From assembly GCA_002453155.1 (NCBI GenBank), contig DKGG01000046.1, forward strand, positions 52,410-116,409: DNA of 64,000 nt, in the 5' to 3' direction. Position 1 is the stretch's first letter. Each line of letters begins with the position of its first letter. The DNA comes from Bdellovibrionaceae bacterium UBA6776 (lineage in GTDB: Bacteria; Bdellovibrionota; Bdellovibrionia; Bdellovibrionales; UBA1609). Made by a program: the position numbers and the translations under genes. The notes beneath the pieces were generated by a model, which searched no databases, was not told the origin of the DNA, and saw only the letters and a list, made by a program, of their open reading frames with translations. Positions 1 to 7,723 of the stretch are shown piece by piece.

Positions 1-123
1 AGTTGTAAAATCCCTTTTCGAATGGGAGACATGCTCATAATAAACAAAGGTGTCGCAAAGACTGATTTTATGGAAGTAACCCAACCAAGGGAGGTAGGCC
101 GGCTGATGGGCAGAGACAATCAT
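1..123 (-). CDS. WbqC-like protein, N-terminal part only
   Basis: This gene runs off the left edge; only 41 codons are visible. The ATG at 123 overlaps the stop of the upstream acyltransferase (ATGA). The peptide begins MIVSAHQPAYLPWLGYFHKI and continues with D-x-F-V-Y-Y and a K-R-D motif. The HQPxYLPWLGxFxKI start followed by a conserved D-x-F-V is the signature I associate with the WbqC family, found in O-antigen and dideoxy-sugar clusters, often beside DegT aminotransferases. The biochemical role of WbqC proteins is not well established, so no reaction is assigned. Its place at the end of the nonulosonate gene string supports a glycan role. Confidence 0.75.
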   Translation of the reverse strand, partial: MIVSAHQPAYLPWLGYFHKISLCDTFVYYEHVSHSKRDFTT

Positions 124-557
124 TGCCCCCTCACCTTCTCCTTGTAGTAACCTTCACGAACTTGCATGGGGTTTCCAAAAATCAAAGAATACGGCGGAAT
201 TCGAACTCCATCCACCACACAGCCTGAAGCCACCACGGAATGCTCGCCAATGTGAGCCCCACCTTTGATCACCACATGACTTCCAACGAAGACATTTTTC
301 TCAAGGACGATGGGCTTTCGATCGATGTCTTTTGAAAGGCCAATGCAGCGTTTGTGAGAATCTGCGCTGTTGATAGAAACAAAAGAGGCAATGTCGCAAT
401 GGTCCCCGATGCGAACTTCCACGCCTTTGGCATTCACAATAGAGTAACCCCCTATGTAAACGCCCTTACCGATCACTGGATCTCCATGAATCCATGCGGT
501 CGGATGAAAGTCGTTGTGGGGAATTCCAAGAATTTTGCGTCGCAACCACTTGATCAT
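120..557 (-). CDS. Left-handed beta-helix (hexapeptide) acyltransferase
   Basis: A 145-residue protein with hexapeptide repeats (isoleucine/valine-rich triplets such as V-I-G-K-G-V, I-G-D-H-C-D, V-F-V-G-S-H, I-G-E-H-S-V) and a histidine in S-A-D-S-H where maltose/galactoside O-acetyltransferases carry the catalytic His. It ends with the usual I-F-G-N-P segment. The family transfers acetyl or similar groups from a CoA donor to a sugar hydroxyl or amine. It lacks the N-terminal Rossmann domain of PglD-type 4-amino-sugar acetyltransferases, so it looks more like a WbbJ/LacA-type O-acetyltransferase. It overlaps the synthase gene upstream and the WbqC-like gene downstream by 4 bases each, so it probably decorates the sugar made by this operon. 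The substrate is inferred only. Confidence 0.85.
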   Translation of the reverse strand: MIKWLRRKILGIPHNDFHPTAWIHGDPVIGKGVYIGGYSIVNAKGVEVRIGDHCDIASFVSINSADSHKRCIGLSKDIDRKPIVLEKNVFVGSHVVIKGGAHIGEHSVVASGCVVDGVRIPPYSLIFGNPMQVREGYYKEKVRGQ

Positions 558-1606
558 GGACTGGTAAAATCCCCAAATTTCAACTGCTCACCAGGCTCCA
601 GGTCCCGCGCACAGGTCTTTCCGACAATTTCTTCCAAAAGAATGGGAGCCAATCCGGTGCCCGGTCTTTTTAAGGACAGATCTTCCACACGAAAGACCTC
701 CCCTTTTGCGATGTTTTTCCCGGCAACAACACTTCGACGGGCAATCTTTCGCATCTCATACTCTTCCGGACTGGGAAACAGATCGCCCTTTCCCATGATG
801 GTGGAAGACAATCGAATGTGATCCACATAGGCCTTCAGCTCTTCAGGATTTTCCGAGAACCAATGGTCTGGACCCGGAAGGTTTTTATCTAAAGTAAAAT
901 GCTTTTCAATGATCCGAGCGCCCAGTGCCACGGACAAAGAAGCCGCCATGTACCCTTGAGAATGATCTGAAAACCCCACCAACAAACCTGGAAATGTGCG
1001 CTTTAAACTTTCAATCCGTTTCAAATTGATGTCTTCCGGAGGTGTAGGATATTGAGAAATGCACAACAGCAAGGCCAGAGGATGGCCTTCGTAAAATCCC
1101 GCCGCTTGAAGACTCAAGTGAATTTCGGACAGGTCCGCCATTCCACAAGATAAAATCAAAGGCTTTCCGCAAGCGCGGTACTTTCGGATCAAAGGGATGT
1201 TGTTGAAATCATCAGATCCAATCTTGACCGCATCCATTCCCAATTCCAAAAGAAGTTCCAAGTCTGTGTAGTTTTGCGGAGTGGACAAAAAGTGGATTCC
1301 CACCTTCTTGCACTCCGCCTCCACCTTCACCCATTGTTCTTTTGAAAATTCATAACGGGTAAACAGATCTATCATGGACTCTGTCACTTCTTTGCCTTGG
1401 GACATATAAGTGTAGGTCAAATTTTTATCGTCAATCAGCTCTGAGACTTTGAAGGTTTGAAACTTAATGGCATTGGCTCCGCAGTCCTTTGCCACTTGAA
1501 TCATCTCGAAAGCCTTTTCCAACTCACCATTGTGGTTGATTCCCGCCTCTGCAATCACAAAGGGTTCGGAACGCTCATTGATTTCAAAAGACCCAACCTT
1601 AAACAT
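554..1606 (-). CDS. neuB: Nonulosonic acid synthase (NeuB family, SAF domain)
   Basis: About 350 residues. The family condenses phosphoenolpyruvate with a six-carbon N-acyl amino sugar to give a nine-carbon 2-keto acid (sialic, legionaminic or pseudaminic acid). The N-terminal barrel opens with F-V-I-A-E-A-G-I-N-H-N-G and I-K-F-Q-T-F-K. The wording A-G-I-N-H-N-G resembles NeuB/LegI more than PseI, which usually reads L-S-A-N-H-N. The C-terminal 60 residues, starting around R-R-S-V-V-A-G, form an antifreeze-like SAF domain ending G-E-Q-L-K-F-G-D. I chose the ATG at 1606, which shares one base with the previous stop (TGATG); an in-frame GTG at 1609 is the alternative. It is coupled to the dioxygenase upstream and the acyltransferase downstream. 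Confidence 0.9.
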   Translation of the reverse strand: MFKVGSFEINERSEPFVIAEAGINHNGELEKAFEMIQVAKDCGANAIKFQTFKVSELIDDKNLTYTYMSQGKEVTESMIDLFTRYEFSKEQWVKVEAECKKVGIHFLSTPQNYTDLELLLELGMDAVKIGSDDFNNIPLIRKYRACGKPLILSCGMADLSEIHLSLQAAGFYEGHPLALLLCISQYPTPPEDINLKRIESLKRTFPGLLVGFSDHSQGYMAASLSVALGARIIEKHFTLDKNLPGPDHWFSENPEELKAYVDHIRLSSTIMGKGDLFPSPEEYEMRKIARRSVVAGKNIAKGEVFRVEDLSLKRPGTGLAPILLEEIVGKTCARDLEPGEQLKFGDFTSP

Positions 1607-2472
1607 CACTCACTGTCTTCCATAAATTGAAATTCATGAACCACATCTTGCCAAGGTCTCATTGTGTAAACCCGTTTTCTCTCATCGTGAGGAGGTACGG
1701 TTGTAAAACCAAAGGTTTGCTTTTGAAGATCGGTCAACGCATCAAACTGTTTTCGGGTAAAGACCTTGGTGTAATCCATTGAAGGTTTGAAGTACCAAGG
1801 ACTGTACGTGGGAATAAAGTACCAACGGTCTTTAGAGCTGGTCTTCAAAGTTCCTCGATGAAGCAAATTGGCGTTCATAAACACAAGGTCTCCCGCCTTT
1901 GCCAAAACCTTTTTCACATCTGCATCCGCAGCCGGCTTTCGCGCTTCATCGTATCCCACTTGAGACAAGCGATGGGTGCGTTCGATGATCTCTGTGGGAC
2001 CACTGTCCATATCCACATCATTGAGCATCCAAAACGTGATGATCCAAGAGGGATCTTCGGTGACCTGTCGTCCATCCCGGTGCCATTCAAAGGCATAGCT
2101 GTCTGTCAAATTTTGAGCTGGATTTCGAAGCTCCGTTTGAGAAAGGATGGCTTTGGTGTGAAAGAGATTTTCCAAAACACCATGGACCAAAGGATGCCCA
2201 ATCAAAGCATCAAATTGCCGGTATTCACGGGTGGGATTGTAGAAGTGATTTCCACTGTACTGATACAGATTGAAATCCACATCCTTGTCTCGCAAACCTT
2301 TGTCCACTTTTTCTTGTTCTTTGCGCGTGATCTCACGGGCCACTTCCACGTAGCCTTTCACTTCCTCTGGAGTCAGAACGCCTTCAATTTTCGAGTGTCC
2401 CAGCTCATGGATTTCTTTGGCGACTTTTTTGAGCAAATCTTCATTGTGCTTTTTTGGAATCTCGACTTCCAT
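1606..2472 (-). CDS. Phytanoyl-CoA dioxygenase (PhyH) family protein
   Basis: A 288-residue Fe(II)/2-oxoglutarate-dependent dioxygenase candidate. The metal triad is visible: H131-x-D133 in F-E-W-H-R-D-G and H205 in A-N-L-L-H-R-G-T, with arginines shortly after (R207, R216) that could hold 2-oxoglutarate. The family hydroxylates or otherwise oxidises unactivated carbons of lipids, amino acids and natural products. A strong ribosome-binding site (CGAGGAGA) lies just upstream of the ATG. It sits between a methyltransferase gene and the nonulosonate synthase, so a likely job is oxidising a glycan or its building block. This is inference from position; the substrate cannot be read from the sequence. 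Confidence 0.85.
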   Translation of the reverse strand: MEVEIPKKHNEDLLKKVAKEIHELGHSKIEGVLTPEEVKGYVEVAREITRKEQEKVDKGLRDKDVDFNLYQYSGNHFYNPTREYRQFDALIGHPLVHGVLENLFHTKAILSQTELRNPAQNLTDSYAFEWHRDGRQVTEDPSWIITFWMLNDVDMDSGPTEIIERTHRLSQVGYDEARKPAADADVKKVLAKAGDLVFMNANLLHRGTLKTSSKDRWYFIPTYSPWYFKPSMDYTKVFTRKQFDALTDLQKQTFGFTTVPPHDERKRVYTMRPWQDVVHEFQFMEDSE

Positions 2473-2491
2473 TTTTTCTCCTCGGGCTCTG

Positions 2492-3172
2492 TTAACGTTG
2501 AGCCACTAAATTCCATGATGAAATGGTTCGGGGCAGCTGTTTGAAAGTGTCCACATGAACCGTTGTTTTTTCTTCCAGATGCAAAATTTCAAAATCCTTA
2601 AAGATCTCTCGCAAATGCTTTTCGTCTGAAAAATGCATTTGGGGAGGATGGAAAAACGCCGTTTCCAACTCGAACTGACGGAAAAAGGGATCTTCCTTGG
2701 GAGACTTTCCGCGAGAGTATTCGTCGTGTTTGGTGGAATACCAATCAATCCCCACAAAGAAACACTCATCGGCCATGTTCTTTTCAAGACCTTTCAGGCA
2801 GCGCTGAATGTCTTCGGTGCGATTGCAAGTCAAAGAGGCTCGGTCCACAATCAAGTCGAACTTTACAGAACCGTAATCAGCCTCAATAAAATTTCCCACC
2901 TGAAGATTGTTTGCATATTGAGGATAAAGTTCCCGCAATTGATTTACGGTGTGAGGACTGGCTTCCACACTGTGGTAATCCGCACCGAGGGCTTGAAAAA
3001 AATTGATATTGGCGCCTTGCCCGCAGCCCAGTTCCAAAACGGTCATTTTCTCTGGAAGTCGCGAGCGGATGTACATCACTTTGGAAACAAGATCGCTCCA
3101 AGGCCAAATGCTTCGTTGCAAGTTGCTCTTGTAGATCTCATCGTAGTGATTTGAAAAATCTGTATAATTCAT
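2492..3172 (-). CDS. Class I SAM-dependent methyltransferase
   Basis: A 226-residue protein with the Rossmann-type SAM-binding motif V-L-E-L-G-C-G-Q-G-A-N near residue 45, an acidic residue ending strand 2 (S-V-E-A-S) and a motif-4 region F-D-L-I-V-D-R-A-S. The family methylates small molecules, lipids or sugars with S-adenosylmethionine. The ribosome-binding site GCGAGG lies very close to the ATG. The gene sits between an FAD oxidoreductase and a PhyH dioxygenase in the CMP-nonulosonate string, which suggests O- or N-methylation of a surface sugar. Methyl supply would connect with metF and metH further along the window. The acceptor is unknown. Confidence 0.85.
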   Translation of the reverse strand: MNYTDFSNHYDEIYKSNLQRSIWPWSDLVSKVMYIRSRLPEKMTVLELGCGQGANINFFQALGADYHSVEASPHTVNQLRELYPQYANNLQVGNFIEADYGSVKFDLIVDRASLTCNRTEDIQRCLKGLEKNMADECFFVGIDWYSTKHDEYSRGKSPKEDPFFRQFELETAFFHPPQMHFSDEKHLREIFKDFEILHLEEKTTVHVDTFKQLPRTISSWNLVAQR

Positions 3173-3181
3173 TCCTCGCCT

Positions 3182-4504
3182 TTACAGTGAATTTAAAAGT
3201 TCATAGGTATCAATCAAAACATCGTTGGTGAAAAACACCTTTCCAGCACTTCTCCCCACCAGACTCACATTCGAATACAATTTCATAGCCTCATCGTATC
3301 CCTCACGACTGGATTTCGCAAAATCCTTTGTCATGATGGGGAAGCCCTTTGGAAAGGTCATTTTCTGTTCCTCCACCGGCAAAACTTCAGATTTGACCAA
3401 TCCCAATCCTTTCAGCTCCTCAAGCACTTCTGAAGAGGACAGCTTTTCGATGTCCGCACCCGATCCCAAAACTTCCACACAGCAAGAAAAATGCTTTTCA
3501 TTGTTGGCCTTAAGATTTTGATAAAAGGTGATGCGGAAAGAGTGAAGGTCCGGATCAAAATTCATGATGTAGTACAAATCGGTGGTGAGGGGCTCTTCAA
3601 AGGTAAAGTAAAACAGTCCCACATCGCGAAATTTCAACTCTTTTGCAGGAGAAGATTGCCCGGCCATTTTGTGAAGGAATGGAACCGGCAAGGTCCAAAC
3701 CAAATGGTCCAAATCAAAGCTTTGACCGCCCACTTGAAGGCTGGAAACCTTTCCATCCTTTACCTGAACGGACTCAATCTTTTGATTGCAAAGCACTTCC
3801 ACCCCGCGGGATTCCAAATCTGCTCGGAGTTCTGTGATGAATCGACCAATCCCGCCGGTGCGTGGATAAAAGTTGTTGAGACCCGCAGACCCTTCTTCAA
3901 AACTGTGAAAGGCCAGGCGCTCGTCCCCCCAAGAATCCTTTTTCAACTCATGGGTCTTTTCCGAAGTGAAACCCACCATGCGGGTCATTCCAAACTGACG
4001 AAGGGCGTTTTTGTGAAGTTCTTCTGTCGGCACTCCATAAAACTTTGCCAGGGCCGGCAGAAACAGTTTTTCAGAATAGGTGGGACCGTAGGACTGGTAG
4101 ACGTAATCCTTGGCGGAATCCAACTCTTTTTTAACGGGCGTGCAGTTGAGAAATTCGGACTCGGCCTTGGTGCGATCCTCCGGAGACAAACTGTTCCCGT
4201 TGATAAAAGCACTGTGCTTATAAAGTTGGCCTCCAGCCACAGATCCTGTTTTTAAGATTTCAAAGGAGCGCCACTCATCGGAAAGGTGAGAAAACATCAA
4301 AGCATCCACTTCCGAATGCCCCGTTTCCCTCATCACATGGGTGCCATAATCAAAATCCTGACCATGGGGCCCATGGAACGATCGCAACAGGCCTCCCGGC
4401 TCTGCCGCCCCTTCAAGGACTTTCACCTGATAATTTTTTTCTGCAAGAACCCTGGCTGCAAACAGCCCGGCGATACCTCCACCGACGACACAAATGTTTT
4501 TCAC
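3182..4504 (-). CDS. FAD-dependent oxidoreductase, amine-oxidase/UGM-like fold
   Basis: A 440-residue flavoprotein. The dinucleotide-binding motif V-V-G-G-G-I-A-G-L-F-A-A-R is at residues 5-17, followed by the acidic residue of V-L-E-G and the G-G-L-L-R-S pattern seen in protoporphyrinogen-oxidase, UDP-galactopyranose-mutase and amine-oxidase relatives. F-D-Y-G-T-H-V fits the second conserved block. The C-terminus carries the expected F-T-N-D-V-L-I-D-T-Y FAD contact. The start is GTG with GGAG seven bases upstream. Within a sugar locus it might act as a mutase or desaturase-type enzyme on a nucleotide sugar or a lipid-linked glycan. The exact reaction is not recognisable. Confidence 0.8.
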   Translation of the reverse strand: MKNICVVGGGIAGLFAARVLAEKNYQVKVLEGAAEPGGLLRSFHGPHGQDFDYGTHVMRETGHSEVDALMFSHLSDEWRSFEILKTGSVAGGQLYKHSAFINGNSLSPEDRTKAESEFLNCTPVKKELDSAKDYVYQSYGPTYSEKLFLPALAKFYGVPTEELHKNALRQFGMTRMVGFTSEKTHELKKDSWGDERLAFHSFEEGSAGLNNFYPRTGGIGRFITELRADLESRGVEVLCNQKIESVQVKDGKVSSLQVGGQSFDLDHLVWTLPVPFLHKMAGQSSPAKELKFRDVGLFYFTFEEPLTTDLYYIMNFDPDLHSFRITFYQNLKANNEKHFSCCVEVLGSGADIEKLSSSEVLEELKGLGLVKSEVLPVEEQKMTFPKGFPIMTKDFAKSSREGYDEAMKLYSNVSLVGRSAGKVFFTNDVLIDTYELLNSL

Positions 4505-4519
4505 TGGTCACTCCGATAT

Positions 4520-5578
4520 TTAGGAGGAATACGATATGCCAGTTTTTAGGATTTCACTAACGATTCGCTCTGCGCCATGACCGTCACAGAGCTTTTGAGA
4601 GCGAGCCACGACCTCTTGAACAAAGGTGGGATCTGAGAGTTGACTCAAGGCCTCTGGAAGCAAGGCCAAAGATTCCTTCCCAAAATCTCCCAAAGCCGCG
4701 CCCGCTCCGGATTCTTTCAAGATTTTTTCAATGCCCTTTTGATTTTCAGCCAGGGTAAAGCTGAGGGTGGGAATGCCAATGCAACACCGCTCCCAACTGG
4801 TGGCCCCGTTTGCGCCTACAAAAAGCGCAGAAGATTCCATCAGCTGGGGAAAGTTTTCCACTCGGGAATGGAGCTCCCAACCTGGAAGGGATGAAATCCG
4901 TTCTTTGACTTGAGAAAAGTGAGGGTCCTCCGAACTTAAAATGACAGTGAAGGACCGTTTTCCATGGTCCTTTAGGTAAGGAAGAGTTTCCAAAATGTAA
5001 GAGCCCACCTGACCACTTCCAAAATACAAAATCCCTTGGCTTTTGTTTGCGCAGGAATAACGGGAGCGCGCCACTCTCACCTGAGGGGAAACCAAAGCGT
5101 ACTTTGGACCCAAAAGAACTTGAACCGAGGGGTTTTGATTGTGATTCTTGTATTCAGCCTCTGACCCTCCCGCCTGATTCAAGATAAAATCACTGCAATG
5201 TTGGGCTTGGCAAAAATCATCGAAGACAAAAACTTTTTTCGCTGAAATCTGGGATTCGAAAGGAGCACTCAGTCCATAGTGGTCCACCACTAAAAGATCC
5301 ACCGTTTGGCGCCCAAGACTTTTTAGAAAAAGCTCTCTGTCTGCAATTTGCTCATTCTCTGTCCAAAGCTGATCCCCCATTTTGGGACCCTCTTCACCCA
5401 TCCAAAATTGCTTCGCACCAGAAAGCTGGGCAGAAGCGTCCAACGACCCGGGCTGCCTTCGAGAGAAAATAGCAATCTCAAAACCCTGGTTCTGAAGTTC
5501 ACGGGCCAGCGTCAGGCTTCTCCCCATATGTCCCGCACCAGAATGAATGCCGGAGTCCAGCCTAAATGCGGCCAGCAT
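4520..5578 (-). CDS. pseG: PseG-like UDP-sugar hydrolase
   Basis: A 352-residue GT-B fold hydrolase. PseG removes UDP from UDP-2,4-diacetamido-2,4,6-trideoxy-beta-L-altropyranose by C-O bond cleavage, giving the free sugar for the synthase. The N-terminus reads F-R-L-D-S-G-I-H-S-G-A-G-H-M-G-R; the histidine at position 17 matches the catalytic His17 known for Campylobacter PseG. The C-terminal domain has the F-V-G-A-N-G-A-T-S-W-E-R nucleotide-binding segment. The ATG at 5578 lies inside the end of the cytidylyltransferase gene (17-base overlap), so the two are translationally coupled. The presence of a PseG rather than a NeuC-type epimerase argues for a pseudaminate-like or related product. 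Confidence 0.85.
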   Translation of the reverse strand: MLAAFRLDSGIHSGAGHMGRSLTLARELQNQGFEIAIFSRRQPGSLDASAQLSGAKQFWMGEEGPKMGDQLWTENEQIADRELFLKSLGRQTVDLLVVDHYGLSAPFESQISAKKVFVFDDFCQAQHCSDFILNQAGGSEAEYKNHNQNPSVQVLLGPKYALVSPQVRVARSRYSCANKSQGILYFGSGQVGSYILETLPYLKDHGKRSFTVILSSEDPHFSQVKERISSLPGWELHSRVENFPQLMESSALFVGANGATSWERCCIGIPTLSFTLAENQKGIEKILKESGAGAALGDFGKESLALLPEALSQLSDPTFVQEVVARSQKLCDGHGAERIVSEILKTGISYSS

Positions 5579-6266
5579 CTTTTAAAAACCTGTATTTAAA
5601 TTCCGCAAGTTCCCAATCTTCGGGCTGATCGATGTCTTGAGCCTCCAAAGGAGGAACAACAAAGGCCACACACTTTCCGCCAAAAAGATACTTTTCCCGC
5701 TCCAGCGCTTCTGGCTGCCCCCAATAAATTTGCCCCACGTCATGGTACTGCTTCTCTAAGTCTTGAGAGCGTTTGGTTAAATATTCCGGACAGGTGAAAA
5801 ACACTTCTCCCGATTCTTTCAGACTGAGACGCCGTTGTACGGGATAGGAATACTCTGTCACCGTCACACAAAAATCTGCCGTTTGTTCTTGAAACAATTT
5901 GTGCGAGTCCTTTAATTTTTGGGCCGTCACAAAAGGAGCCGTGGGATAGATGCAGCAAAAATGATCGAAAGTCTTTCCCTCTTTTTGATAGGCCTTTAAG
6001 ACCTCCAACAACACATCAGCAGTTCCGCTGTAATCATCGGAATTTTTATTACTTCGGAGAAAGGGAACTTGGGCTCCAGATTTTTTTGCGATTTCAGCGA
6101 TTTCCTCACTGTCTGTGGAAACCATCACTTCTTCGAACAGTTCGCTTTGTAGAGCCGCCTCGATGGAGTATGAAATCAATGGCTTTCCCAAAAAATTTTT
6201 AATGTTCTTTCCGGGAATTCTTTTGCTTCCCCCACGAGCGGTGATGATGGCCACTCCCTTTTTCAC
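5562..6266 (-). CDS. pseF: CMP-nonulosonate cytidylyltransferase (PseF-like)
   Basis: A 234-residue nucleotidyltransferase. It activates a nonulosonic acid with CTP to form the CMP-sugar donor. The signature I-I-T-A-R-G-G-S-K-R-I-P-G-K-N binds CTP; V-S-T-D-S-E-E-I and D-D-Y-S-G-T follow as in PseF and NeuA. The wording C-C-I-Y-P-T-A-P-F close to residue 95 is PseF-like. The GTG start at 6266 overlaps the stop of the upstream gene (GTGA), with GGGAGG nine bases before it. Together with the PseG-like and NeuB-like genes downstream it forms a compact CMP-sugar unit. Confidence 0.88.
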   Translation of the reverse strand: MKKGVAIITARGGSKRIPGKNIKNFLGKPLISYSIEAALQSELFEEVMVSTDSEEIAEIAKKSGAQVPFLRSNKNSDDYSGTADVLLEVLKAYQKEGKTFDHFCCIYPTAPFVTAQKLKDSHKLFQEQTADFCVTVTEYSYPVQRRLSLKESGEVFFTCPEYLTKRSQDLEKQYHDVGQIYWGQPEALEREKYLFGGKCVAFVVPPLEAQDIDQPEDWELAEFKYRFLKDAGRI

Positions 6267-7711
6267 AGTGAAACCCTCCCTTCAGTCATGGTCTTCCAAA
6301 TTTTCTGAGCGGTGTTTTCGCTGTTCATACAGAAAAATTCTGGATTTGGAACCTGAGCCCTGCCTTCTGGAGCCTGCAAAAGCTCTAGCAATCGTGTTTC
6401 AAACTCTTCATAGGTGACCACACGGTAAGGATCCAATTCTTCATGATAAGGAAGGAAACAAAACTCACGGCGGCCCGGATCTAAAAACAAACAGGGAACA
6501 TTGTGGCCCAAAAGCTCATACCCCATGGTCGAACCCCAGGTCAGAGTGCACTTGGCCGCCATGGCATGCTCATAGGAATTGAACTCGTGGGTCACATGAA
6601 TCAATTGGCTGTTGTCGATGATTTCTTTTTCTTGAGCATCCGCCACATTGTTGGCGTGGTGTTTGATTCCGATTTTGTATTGAGGAAATTTTTCTGCAAA
6701 TCGCGCCATCCACCGAATGTGTTCGTAATAATCGGGCAAATAGGCGTCATAAGCGTTGTGAAAGTCGATCATATTTAAACCCAAATAGACCACATCGTAG
6801 ACTTTATCAGGACGTCGCCCACCAATGGTGTACCAAGAGTACTCCATAAACATAGAACCCACAGGAAAGACATTTCGCAGCTCTCCTCCTTGACGAAGAG
6901 CCCTTCGAACCGTGCCCTCTCCCAGTGAAAAGAAGCAGTCCACATCATAATAGAATCCACTGTAGCCACCATGGATGATGTTCTTTTGCAAGGTGGACGT
7001 GAACTTCCCACCCATTCTTTTATAGAGTGCGGTCTTTATGGCGCTGGTTTGATAGTGACGCTCTTGAAGCAAATAGGTGGACCCGACCGTTTCAAACAAA
7101 CTGAAGTAATAAAGATAGCGATCCACCAAGGGCAGATAAATGGCGAACAAATTCGTTTTTAAACTCACCGAATTCCACAGCGATCGAGGGAACACCCTTG
7201 TCCAAAAATGAATAAAAACCCGAAGAACTTCTTTTCGGCTGTAGCCTTTATAAAGAGGTCGGTGGATCGAACGGACTTCTGTATCCAATGGGTTCATGGT
7301 TACCAAAAGAGGGTTTTTAAAGTACCCAGCCAATTTTTTAAACCTCTTGGCTTCCAGGTCTGACTCAATCCACTCGATCAACAGGTCACATTCCTCCGGC
7401 GGAGATTTAAAGGAGCTTTGGGCACCACTGATGACATACAGAAAATACCCATAGAATTTGCCGATATACTTAAGAAGGGACTTTAGCTTGAGCTTTCCGG
7501 GATACTGGGCCCGCTTCCAATCGTAAGTCTCCGCCAACTGCTTTTTGAAATCCTGCTTCACCTTATCGTTTGGAAGGTCAAACATCCGTGCCAATGCCGC
7601 AAACTCGTTGTCCATTTTCTGAGAATCTGCGAAATCATCAATCACTTTTTTAAACTGATCCACTTCAGGTTCTAAATCCTTGCTGCGGTCATGGGAATAT
7701 TCAGTCAACAT
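6263..7711 (-). CDS. Unassigned surface-polysaccharide protein, GT-B-like
   Basis: A 482-residue soluble protein that I do not recognise as a named family. The N-terminal third is charged and helical. The C-terminal half looks like a GT-B transferase: V-Y-L-G-L-N-M, then G-I-K-H-H-A-N-N, and finally Y-E-H-A-M-A-A-K-C with T-W-G-S-T-M-G-Y-E-L-L-G-H-N-V-P, which resembles the donor-binding end of capsule and CDP-glycerol glycerophosphotransferase-type enzymes. It begins with ATG at 7711 and overlaps the cytidylyltransferase start. It lies between two membrane proteins and the CMP-sugar genes. It could transfer the CMP-nonulosonate or the product of the aldolase/kinase module. This is inference. 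Confidence 0.6.
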   Translation of the reverse strand: MLTEYSHDRSKDLEPEVDQFKKVIDDFADSQKMDNEFAALARMFDLPNDKVKQDFKKQLAETYDWKRAQYPGKLKLKSLLKYIGKFYGYFLYVISGAQSSFKSPPEECDLLIEWIESDLEAKRFKKLAGYFKNPLLVTMNPLDTEVRSIHRPLYKGYSRKEVLRVFIHFWTRVFPRSLWNSVSLKTNLFAIYLPLVDRYLYYFSLFETVGSTYLLQERHYQTSAIKTALYKRMGGKFTSTLQKNIIHGGYSGFYYDVDCFFSLGEGTVRRALRQGGELRNVFPVGSMFMEYSWYTIGGRRPDKVYDVVYLGLNMIDFHNAYDAYLPDYYEHIRWMARFAEKFPQYKIGIKHHANNVADAQEKEIIDNSQLIHVTHEFNSYEHAMAAKCTLTWGSTMGYELLGHNVPCLFLDPGRREFCFLPYHEELDPYRVVTYEEFETRLLELLQAPEGRAQVPNPEFFCMNSENTAQKIWKTMTEGRVSL

Positions 7712-7723
7712 TTCAAAGCTCCC

